Below are positions 6,943-12,848 of a stretch of 12,848 nt of DNA, piece by piece. Under the pieces are notes generated by a model. The model saw only the letters and a program-made list of their open reading frames with translations, had not been told where the DNA came from and made no database searches. The stretch is from Glaciecola sp964643575 (GTDB lineage: Bacteria > Pseudomonadota > Gammaproteobacteria > Enterobacterales > Alteromonadaceae), in NCBI GenBank assembly GCA_964643575.1, contig CAZXTD010000126.1, positions 1-12,848 of the forward strand, in the 5' to 3' direction. Each line of letters opens with the position of its first letter. The stretch's first letter is position 1. The position numbers and the translations under genes are program-made.

Positions 6943-7470
6943 ATGACTGAATATGACTTCATCTATAATGACCAAAGCATAAAATACACCATCGACTTAC
7001 TGGGTCGCGAAAAAGTGTATGTTAACAATGAAATTGTTGCTAAGTCGACCTACTCACTTCGCTCAGTAAAGAAATATTCTATTAGTGTTGACGGAGAAGC
7101 TTTAACCTTAACGCGCTATGTGGCCTCATACAACAATGCCGAATACCAAGTAAGTTTGGCAACCAAAGACAAATTAATCGACAAACAGACTAAACTGCTT
7201 ATTGAGTTTGCTTCAGATGGTGGTGAGACTGTTTACGATGGTAACGAATCTGAATGGCTAAAAGAAATTAACTTACCGGGGCGCGCTACTAGCTTGGCTT
7301 GGGTACTCTATATTTTGATTATGTTCCAATCATTCTCCTTAGATATTTTTGATGCGTCCGTCATCTCTGACATTCTTGGGTGGGCTGTTTTGGCCTTGGT
7401 GTCAGGCACCGTTGTTATGTTCTTTGTGTGGGGTTTTAAAGAGGTGTTTAGAAACACCTCTGAATTTTAA
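6943..7470 (+). CDS. Unknown protein with soluble beta-rich domain and two C-terminal membrane helices
   Basis: This encodes 175 residues not assignable to a named family. Residues 1-110 are polar and alternate in a beta-strand manner (IKYTIDLLGREKVYVNNEIV, SYSLRSVKKYSISVDG). Two hydrophobic segments follow (about 115-135 and 144-165) with a short basic tail. It starts 9 bases after the HTH gene with AAGGA before the ATG, so it is the third gene of the DUF2975-HTH operon. The beta-rich N-terminus is probably cytosolic and could sense a ligand or contact the regulator; that is inference. The last codons (KEVFRNTSE) encode a near-perfect hairpin, and the TAA at 7468-7470 shares TTAA with the stop of the convergent oxidoreductase gene, a 4-base tail overlap. 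Confidence 0.75.
   Translation: MTEYDFIYNDQSIKYTIDLLGREKVYVNNEIVAKSTYSLRSVKKYSISVDGEALTLTRYVASYNNAEYQVSLATKDKLIDKQTKLLIEFASDGGETVYDGNESEWLKEINLPGRATSLAWVLYILIMFQSFSLDIFDASVISDILGWAVLALVSGTVVMFFVWGFKEVFRNTSEF
7440..7461. terminator. Probable bidirectional terminator inside the end of the 175-residue gene
   Basis: AGAGGTGTTT (7440-7449) and AAACACCTCT (7452-7461) form a perfect 10-base inverted repeat with a 2-base centre. On the plus strand it is followed by GAATTTT and the stop codon. On the minus strand it starts 5 bases after the oxidoreductase stop and is followed by TTTAAAA. It lies where two converging operons meet, as expected for a shared terminator, although the U-tracts are short and it is part of the coding sequence. 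Confidence 0.6.
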
Positions 7471-8543
7471 CTCTCTGCAAGCTGCTGCGCTAATAAGCTT
7501 AGCTCAGCAGCTTTAAAGGTGTGCGCTTGCGACATTGCGATTTCAGTACCTTGCATACAATCTACGATTAATTGACCAAAAAAGGGAAACCCACTTTTAT
7601 TGCTGCAATCAATTTCTTGCTCACTGTTTTGGGTTGTTAAAAACAGTTTGGATGCAGGTGCTTGTCGAGCAATGTCGTTGTATTTTCTGCACTCGATACT
7701 GCCTTGGGTCCCTAAAATAAACGTGCGCCCATCGCCCCAAGTTGCTTGGCCATCGGGCGTAAACCAATCAACACGCATATAAAACGACGCGCCGTTGTCG
7801 CCTACCATCGACGCTTCACCAAAATCTTCCAACTCTGGTTGATCAGGGTTATTCAAATTGCTAGCGCGAGCAAAATTAATACTCGCATCGGTCGCGCCGG
7901 TGTAAGTCAAAAACTGTTCAACTTGATGCGAGCCGATATCGGTTAAAATACCGCCGTAAGCTTGTTTATCAAAGAACCATTCGGGCCGATTGGCTTTGCT
8001 TAAACGATGTGGCGCCAAACAAATAACCTGCAATACGCGGCCAATTGTACCCGACTTGATGATTTCGCCGGCTTCCCAAGCGGCTTCGTTGTGTAAGCGC
8101 TCGGCATAGTAAACGGCGTATTTTTGCTTGGTTTGCTTCTGTAATTGCTTAACTTCATTCAACTGGTCTAGGGTGGTAAACGGTGACTTATCGGTAAAAT
8201 AGTCTTTGCCCGCCTGCATGACTCTTATGCCGATGTTAGCGCGCAAGTTTGGAATGGCTGCACTTGCCACTAAACGCGTGTCGGTATCATCCAATACGGT
8301 TTCAAACGTTTGTGCAACTTGTGCCTGAGGAAATTTAGCGCAAAAGTCAGCTAGCCTTTGAGGGTCGGTGTCGTATACGTATTTGAGAGTAGCGCCTGCT
8401 TGCAACAAGCCATTGGTTTGCGCGTAAATATGCCCGTGATCTAAAAAGGCAACAGAAAACACAAATTCACCGTCTTTGACGACTTTAGTCACGCGCCCTT
8501 CAGGGCTGTAGTTTGCGCCATCTTTAATGTTCGCTTGGCTCAT
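7467..8543 (-). CDS. Gfo/Idh/MocA-family oxidoreductase, atypical nucleotide-binding motif
   Basis: At 358 residues this has the family's usual length, with an N-terminal Rossmann-like part (about 28-145) and a C-terminal alpha/beta domain. AGKDYFTDKSPF (111-122) occupies the position of the usual AG-x-x-V-x-x-EKP motif, and GGILTDIGSHQVEQF (197-211) gives D202 and H206, the usual catalytic aspartate/histidine pair. The dinucleotide loop is unusual: VAFLDHGHIYA (31-41) instead of G-x-G-x-x-G. The protein probably oxidises or reduces a sugar-like substrate with NAD(P), but cofactor binding is uncertain. A GAGG ribosome binding site lies at 8550-8553, and the upstream transporter gene ends three bases before the ATG. 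It is the last gene of the minus-strand operon, followed by the shared hairpin. Confidence 0.9.
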   Translation of the reverse strand: MSQANIKDGANYSPEGRVTKVVKDGEFVFSVAFLDHGHIYAQTNGLLQAGATLKYVYDTDPQRLADFCAKFPQAQVAQTFETVLDDTDTRLVASAAIPNLRANIGIRVMQAGKDYFTDKSPFTTLDQLNEVKQLQKQTKQKYAVYYAERLHNEAAWEAGEIIKSGTIGRVLQVICLAPHRLSKANRPEWFFDKQAYGGILTDIGSHQVEQFLTYTGATDASINFARASNLNNPDQPELEDFGEASMVGDNGASFYMRVDWFTPDGQATWGDGRTFILGTQGSIECRKYNDIARQAPASKLFLTTQNSEQEIDCSNKSGFPFFGQLIVDCMQGTEIAMSQAHTFKAAELSLLAQQLAES

Positions 8544-8546
8544 TAA

Positions 8547-9910
8547 TTACCTCAATTGCACGTAGGTTGTATAGGCAACGCTGCTGAGCACCGTTACTAT
8601 GCATATTAGCATTGCCAAGTTAAACAAATACCGCTTGTTACCATCGGGNNNNNNNNNNGGCGCGCATCGCCCAAGTAAGCTTTATTATTATTAAGCAAAA
8701 GCCAGCCAATGTATGCGATAGGCAGCAAAAAGCCGCAAATAGCCGAGGTGGGTAACACAACATACGCACCCATCGTCGACCAAACAAACACGCCGAGCAC
8801 TGCCGGCGTGGGCGCAAGTAAGGCTAACTTGTATTTGAAGCTGCCTTCTTTAAAACCGAACATTGCTGACGCCGCTGAACCACAACAAAGCATATGCATT
8901 ACCAAGGAACCTACTGCCATGCCCAAAATGCCAAAAGCAAAAATTAGCCGGCTCGTGACTTCATCTAAACCCACCGACATAAACATTTTACCGGCCATTG
9001 CAGGGCTTAATTTACCTTGAATGCTGAGGTCTGAGCCAAAAAATGCGCCCGCCGCTGCAATGCTAATAAGGCTGGTCACCACAATGTAAGGCAAAACAAG
9101 CCCTAAACCTATGTCATATCGAGAGAGCTCAGCGTGGGCTGGCGTCCATTTTTTATGTAAAAGTGTGTAGCCATAAATAAAGGTCATGTTAATACCAACA
9201 GCACTGCCTAAGGCTGCCATCATTGTGGTTACGCCTTGTGGTGTGCTGGGTAACGAGCTCGGTATATAACCCGCTAGCACTAATCCCCAATCTATTTTGC
9301 CGTTTATCGAGGCGCTAATTACCACCCAAGCAAAGGCAATAATAATGAGAGCGCTTAATACTTTTATACCGGTTTCAAAGAAAGTCACAGCATTGTGTTT
9401 TTGATTGTTTTCGCCCACTTGTTCGCCGTATTTCCAAGCAGTAAAACCACAGCCTGCCCACACTATTATCGCCAATAACAACAAGTAGAGGTTACGCGGA
9501 GTTTCATTTTCAGCCTCAATACCAAAGCCGGTCGACACCAATATTATTTCTTCAATCATACCAGCGCTTAAAGGGTAGTGAGCAAAACCCCATATAATGC
9601 TCGAAGCAAAGGCCGCTATTGCCCATGCCCATGCAAGGCCTTTATTTACGTGCTTCTTCATTGCGTCGAAAGGCGCTTGCTGGCTATGTAAAGTTTGATG
9701 CGACAGCGCAAATAGCATGATACAACCTATGATCATCGCGACAGGCTGCACCCACAAAAACTCATAGCCAAATAGTGCGCCAATGGTAAGCGAGGTTACC
9801 GCGCTGCCGCCGCCTAATGTCATTGCGCCTTGCAACCAACCTGGCCCGCTAAGCACCGTATACTTTGGCACCCTTTTATACCATGGCTTTGCCGCAAGCG
9901 AATGAAGCAA
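8547..9910 (-). CDS. Divergent Nramp-like transporter, reading frame interrupted by assembly gap
   Basis: Residues 1-417 read cleanly up to the N gap and show about eleven membrane segments with the Nramp (LeuT-type) layout. The TM1 region LSGPGWLQGAMTLGGGSA (20-37) keeps the GPG turn but has GGGS (33-36) where canonical Nramps have DPGN. The TM6 region GINMTFIYGYTL (239-250) lacks the usual M-P-H-N. Metal coordination as in classical MntH is therefore unlikely. Beyond the gap, literal read-through stops at 8606 with a non-hydrophobic tail, whereas another frame gives PDGNKRYLFNLAMLICIVTV and onward to VQLR, a good final helix ending at 8547. The true gap length must be 2 modulo 3. The TTG start at 9910 has AGGAAG 5 bases upstream, with an in-frame TGA further up and no ATG between. 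It lies between two Gfo/Idh/MocA genes in one operon. The substrate is unknown. Confidence 0.8.
8649..8658. other. Assembly gap of 10 N
   Basis: Ten undetermined bases lie inside the Nramp-like gene. They shift its frame, and the round number suggests a scaffold placeholder. Dropping the N and merging one C of the flanking C runs would give the residues D-A-R-P-D-G-N-K-R with no interruption, so the contig ends may actually abut or overlap. Confidence 0.98.
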
Positions 9911-9915
9911 AGCAA

Positions 9916-9921
9916 CTTCCT
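9916..9921 (-). promoter_or_regulatory. Ribosome binding site supporting the TTG start of the Nramp-like gene
   Basis: AGGAAG on the minus strand lies 5 bases before the TTG at 9910. The in-frame codons between it and an upstream TGA contain no ATG or GTG, so this site fixes the start. It lies in the 43-base gap after the preceding oxidoreductase gene. Confidence 0.6.
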
Positions 9922-9953
9922 GTGTTTTTGAACAATCGGATATTCTTCAGTGC

Positions 9954-11111
9954 TTATCGATAAGATTGTTGCATATCAATATTAGCGCTACGGTCAGATT
10001 TATCTCGAAGCGACGAAGATGCAACTTTTTTATCTAGCAAGCTTTGGTATTGAGCGCGGTCGAGCGGAAACTCTATCGTTTGTTGTTGCCATGTCGACAT
10101 CAGCATTGCATTTGCCAAATCTAAAGAGGCTAAGCCCATCTCGGCGCTCACCAACAGCGGAACATCATCAAGTATCGCTTGAACAAAATTATTCATAATG
10201 ACGGCATGTTGGTTACACTGTGTATCTGCCGTAATGTCTTTCGTTTCGCTACTTGGCATACCAAACATGTCATTGGTGTCGCGACTAAATACAGACGTGC
10301 TCTGCTCGTTGCTAGTATGCGTTAGGCGCCCTTTATCAAACTGTAAGCTGCCCTTGTCACCGATAATATCGAAACGATTAATACCCGGCGCTTCACCCGT
10401 GGAAGCAACAAATACGCCTGTCGCTTTATTGGGGTATCGTAAATAAGCGGTCACTTCGTCTTCTACTTCGATATCGTGATATTTGCCAAATTCACAAAAT
10501 GCTCGAAGGCTTGATGGCATCCCGCAAATCCACTGGAAAACGTCTAAGTTATGGATACATTGGTTAACCAGCAAGCCGCCACCTTCACCTTTGAATGTAG
10601 CCCGCCAGTCGCTGACTTGAAAATAGATTTCGGGTCTAAACCAGTTTGTCATGGTCCAGTGTGTCCGTTGAACTTTGCCTAGCACGCCGCTATCTACAAT
10701 CTCTTTCATTTTTTGATAGGTGGGGTCGGCACGTTGGTTAAGCATTAAGCCAAATTTAGTCTGGTCACCCGCGGCTTTTACTAAGGCTTCACCATCAGAA
10801 GAAGATAGTGCAATTGGCTTTTCTAACATCACGTGGATATTTCGGTTAAGCGCATATTGCGCCATTTCTTTATGAGCGAAGGTAGGGCTAGCAATAAGCA
10901 CCGCGTCAACACTGCCTGAATCTATTAAGGCTTTGTAGTCAGCAAAATGGGCAATACCTAAGCGTTCGCTAAGCTCACTCGGTTGACGGCTGCATAAGGC
11001 AGTTATAATGCAACGCTCAACTTGCCCTGACTGAATATTATCAATATGTTGCTGCGCTATATTGCCTAGGCCAATAATCCCTAGTTTTATGCTCTTTAAT
11101 TGCGTGCTCAC
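9954..11111 (-). CDS. Gfo/Idh/MocA-family NAD(P)-dependent oxidoreductase
   Basis: This 385-residue protein has a canonical N-terminal Rossmann fold: KLGIIGLGNIAQQH (9-22) with G14-x-G16-x-x-A19, the SPTFAH loop (75-80) and the EKP motif (97-99) whose lysine is catalytic in the family. The C-terminal domain carries GEGGGLLVNQCIHNLDVFQW (175-194), with H187 the usual catalytic histidine and N183 in place of the more frequent aspartate. The family oxidises or reduces sugars and inositols, often forming 3-keto products; the substrate cannot be assigned. A GTG start at 11111 is preceded by AAAGG at 11118-11122 (6-base spacing). The gene follows the cytochrome dehydrogenase by 95 bases and precedes the Nramp-like gene by 43, so they form one operon. 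It differs strongly from the other oxidoreductase here, so the two are not a recent duplication. Confidence 0.95.
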   Translation of the reverse strand: MSTQLKSIKLGIIGLGNIAQQHIDNIQSGQVERCIITALCSRQPSELSERLGIAHFADYKALIDSGSVDAVLIASPTFAHKEMAQYALNRNIHVMLEKPIALSSSDGEALVKAAGDQTKFGLMLNQRADPTYQKMKEIVDSGVLGKVQRTHWTMTNWFRPEIYFQVSDWRATFKGEGGGLLVNQCIHNLDVFQWICGMPSSLRAFCEFGKYHDIEVEDEVTAYLRYPNKATGVFVASTGEAPGINRFDIIGDKGSLQFDKGRLTHTSNEQSTSVFSRDTNDMFGMPSSETKDITADTQCNQHAVIMNNFVQAILDDVPLLVSAEMGLASLDLANAMLMSTWQQQTIEFPLDRAQYQSLLDKKVASSSLRDKSDRSANIDMQQSYR

Positions 11112-11117
11112 TGTGTA

Positions 11118-11122
11118 CCTTT
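11118..11122 (-). promoter_or_regulatory. Ribosome binding site for the GTG start of the oxidoreductase at 11111
   Basis: AAAGG on the minus strand is 6 bases before GTG at 11111-11109, and the resulting N-terminus begins just before the Rossmann strand, as expected. The remaining intergenic sequence (11112-11206) contains a short GCAAGC/GCTTGC inverted repeat (11175-11196) with no U-tract, seen but not assigned a function. Confidence 0.5.
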
Positions 11123-11206
11123 ACTATTTTTATTTGCGATATTCTAAACATATTTACAGCATCATAAGGCATACGCAAGCCATTGCTGCAGCTTGCTTTA
11201 ACCACT

Positions 11207-12848
11207 CTAAGGAGCGCTTGGCGCTTTTGATTCTTCAAAGTCTTCTTGAGTGTAGGGCACTTGTCTATCTCGAGTGTTTTCGCGCCATTCTGCAAACTCT
11301 TCACCATGAACTTGGAAGCCCGCATTCCCCCAGTTATTGCGCACATAGGTCGCAATAGCTGCAAGCTCATGGTCATTTAAAGACCCTGCAAAACCAGGCA
11401 TTACCATGCTGCCAGTATAAGCTTCACCATTCACAGTAATAGGCCCCATCAAGCCATGAAGTAAAACTTTACCCAATCTTTCACGATCACTAACCCATTC
11501 ACTCGCCACAAGAGGAGGTCCCATATTGGCTATTCCTAAGCCGTCTTTGCCATGACACCCAAAACAAGATGCTTTGCCGTCGTATAAGGTTTTGCCATGG
11601 TCGTACATGTCTTGGGCATATCGTACAAGTTTGTACTTATTTGTATTGGCAATGTCGGGTTTGCCCACTAAGTCGAGTCGTGCTAAAAATTCAGTTTGCT
11701 CGCTGTCTTTTACCAAGGCATAAAACTCGTCTTCGCGGCCTGTTAAGCCGCTTATGGCTGCTTGGTTAATGTTTTCAGCATTTTTGTGATTATCGAGTGC
11801 TTTTTTTAGTGCCTGTAGTGCTTTGGGGCTTTCTATTTGCCCTGCTATTAGGGCGACTTGAAGAGCAATTTCATAATCGCTACTGGCATATTTCAGAAGT
11901 TGTTCGGCAACAAAGTCGTGATGCTTTGCGGGCAATCGCGTTGCCAGCTCTAAACCGAGTATTTTTACTTTTGTATGCTCATGAGCAAGCGCGTTTTTAA
12001 TCAAGTTCATATCAATTGCTTGCAGACCTTCTAATGTCCATAAAGCAGAAATTTTACTCACATGGCCAGTATTTTCACTCATCGCAATTTGACGTAGAGC
12101 CTCCACCACACTCTTGTCATTTTGTTGCACCAAAAGCTGTCTTGCCGTATCGCGCCACCATGCGTTATCGTGCTTAAGATAAGCTACCCATTGTGCTGGC
12201 GTTTGCTGGGCCATTTGGGCTAATTCACCTAAAGGGTTGTCTTTCCACCGCAGGCGATAAATGCGTCCCATGGAGCGGTTGTTTTTATCCAAGCCCCGCG
12301 TCTCGTATTGGTCTCGCAAATAGCTGGTTAAGAATTCTTTGTGTTGAATAACACCATGGTACATATCAACAATATATAAAGACCCATCGGGTGCGTTATT
12401 AAGATTTACAGGTCGAAAGCGTTCATCGGTAGACGCTAAAATTTCAGACTCTGGGTAAACATGCTCACCGCTGAGTTTTCCTTCTAATTCAACTATACGA
12501 CGAACTGTAATTAAGTTAGCCGCTGGCTCTGGCGTGAATACGGTGCCATAAAAACTATCCGGAAACTGCGCTCCGCGATAAACTTGATTGCCCGATGCGC
12601 CAGTAAAATTAGCGAGTTTGCCTTTGTTGGGCCCTTCAGCGATAAGAATATTGGGCAAATAAGCACGATTAACACCTGGGTTTATACGCACCGGATAAAC
12701 CCGCGTGCTACCAATATTATGCGGCATCACTGACTGTGGTTTGCCGGGGTTGTTCATTAGCGAATTAGGGCGTAAATACTCACCTTGAGCGGGAGAACTA
12801 TTGCCATTGTGAAACAAGCGTCCGTAGTCGTCGGTACTAATGCCCCAT
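11207..12848 (-). CDS. PVC-type cytochrome c dehydrogenase with HEAT-like repeats, N-terminus outside window
   Basis: The frame is open to the right edge, so about 546 C-terminal residues are visible and the start is missing; a TTG at 12817 is internal. The first visible residues, WGISTDDYGRLFHNGN, and RFRPVNLNNAPDGSLYIVDMYHGVIQH (codons around 12415-12335) match the beta-propeller of 'putative membrane-bound dehydrogenase' proteins common in Planctomycetes and Verrucomicrobia. A helical HEAT-like stretch follows (about 12210-11720). The C-terminal cytochrome c domain has the heme site C-F-G-C-H at 11566-11552 (ASCFGCHGKDGLG) and a likely distal methionine in MVMPGF near 11400. It probably oxidises a sugar-type substrate in the periplasm and passes electrons to the respiratory chain; substrate unproven. 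It is the first visible gene of the operon that continues with the oxidoreductases and transporter. The stop is TAG at 11207-11209. Confidence 0.9.
   Translation of the reverse strand, partial: WGISTDDYGRLFHNGNSSPAQGEYLRPNSLMNNPGKPQSVMPHNIGSTRVYPVRINPGVNRAYLPNILIAEGPNKGKLANFTGASGNQVYRGAQFPDSFYGTVFTPEPAANLITVRRIVELEGKLSGEHVYPESEILASTDERFRPVNLNNAPDGSLYIVDMYHGVIQHKEFLTSYLRDQYETRGLDKNNRSMGRIYRLRWKDNPLGELAQMAQQTPAQWVAYLKHDNAWWRDTARQLLVQQNDKSVVEALRQIAMSENTGHVSKISALWTLEGLQAIDMNLIKNALAHEHTKVKILGLELATRLPAKHHDFVAEQLLKYASSDYEIALQVALIAGQIESPKALQALKKALDNHKNAENINQAAISGLTGREDEFYALVKDSEQTEFLARLDLVGKPDIANTNKYKLVRYAQDMYDHGKTLYDGKASCFGCHGKDGLGIANMGPPLVASEWVSDRERLGKVLLHGLMGPITVNGEAYTGSMVMPGFAGSLNDHELAAIATYVRNNWGNAGFQVHGEEFAEWRENTRDRQVPYTQEDFEESKAPSAP

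Noticed and set aside
8606..8659. C-terminus obtained by reading straight through the N run (ending at 8606).
   Set aside because: It removes the last membrane helix and leaves 59 unexplained bases that encode a good helix in another frame, with a stop three bases before the next start.
11041..11376. 111-codon minus-strand frame spanning the junction of the cytochrome and oxidoreductase genes.
   Set aside because: It overlaps the 3' end of one well-supported gene and the 5' end of another in a different frame, and has no domain features.
12815..12817. TTG at 12817 as the start of the cytochrome dehydrogenase gene.
   Set aside because: The frame is open upstream to the window edge and encodes WGISTDDYGR, which matches the family; the real start is outside the window.
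1..12848. CRISPR arrays, tRNA or rRNA genes, insertion sequences, phage genes or toxin-antitoxin modules.
   Set aside because: No regularly spaced repeats, RNA gene signatures, transposase or integrase frames were seen. The HTH gene at 6721 was considered as an antitoxin, but its DUF2975 neighbour fits the YozG pair better.

Overview
The window looks like chromosomal DNA of a marine gammaproteobacterium, most likely an Alteromonadales member (Alteromonas, Glaciecola or Paraglaciecola-like). This is inferred from moderate GC, short intergenic spaces, and the mix of protein families: AraC regulator, secreted ConA-like protein, bile acid/sodium symporter-type carrier, and a PVC-type cytochrome dehydrogenase with Gfo/Idh/MocA oxidoreductases. 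I could not run a taxonomic search. There is no rRNA, tRNA, CRISPR array, transposase or prophage gene, and the sequence contains one 10-N assembly gap.

Layout. Positions 1-923 (minus): a partial membrane-anchored serine beta-lactamase-like hydrolase preceded by a small anchored protein. Positions 924-1203: a non-coding stretch with several consecutive inverted repeats. Positions 1204-3325: a secreted two-domain beta-sandwich protein (minus) facing a divergent AraC regulator (plus). Positions 3537-4469 (plus): an unknown multi-pass membrane protein and a GFA-type zinc protein. Positions 4495-6042 (minus): a sodium-coupled BASS-type carrier followed by a small periplasmic protein. Positions 6233-7470 (plus): a compact three-gene operon with a DUF2975-type membrane protein, a YozG-like HTH regulator and an unknown membrane protein. 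Positions 7467-12848 (minus): a four-gene catabolic-type operon entering from the right edge, in transcription order PVC-type cytochrome c dehydrogenase (5' part outside the window), Gfo/Idh/MocA oxidoreductase, divergent Nramp-like transporter, and a second, atypical Gfo/Idh/MocA oxidoreductase.

The last block is the most distinctive part. Two NAD(P)-type sugar oxidoreductases, a heme-c dehydrogenase and a transporter that keeps the Nramp scaffold but lacks its metal-binding motifs suggest oxidative processing of a sugar or sugar-like compound, with the transporter possibly carrying an organic substrate rather than a divalent metal. This is inference from context. The operon and the oncoming DUF2975 operon end tail to tail, share a TTAA stop overlap, and are separated by a hairpin lying inside the last codons of the plus-strand gene.

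The N gap falls inside the Nramp-like gene and breaks its frame. Reading the sequence beyond the gap in another frame restores a final membrane helix and a stop three bases before the next start codon, so the gene is probably intact in the organism.
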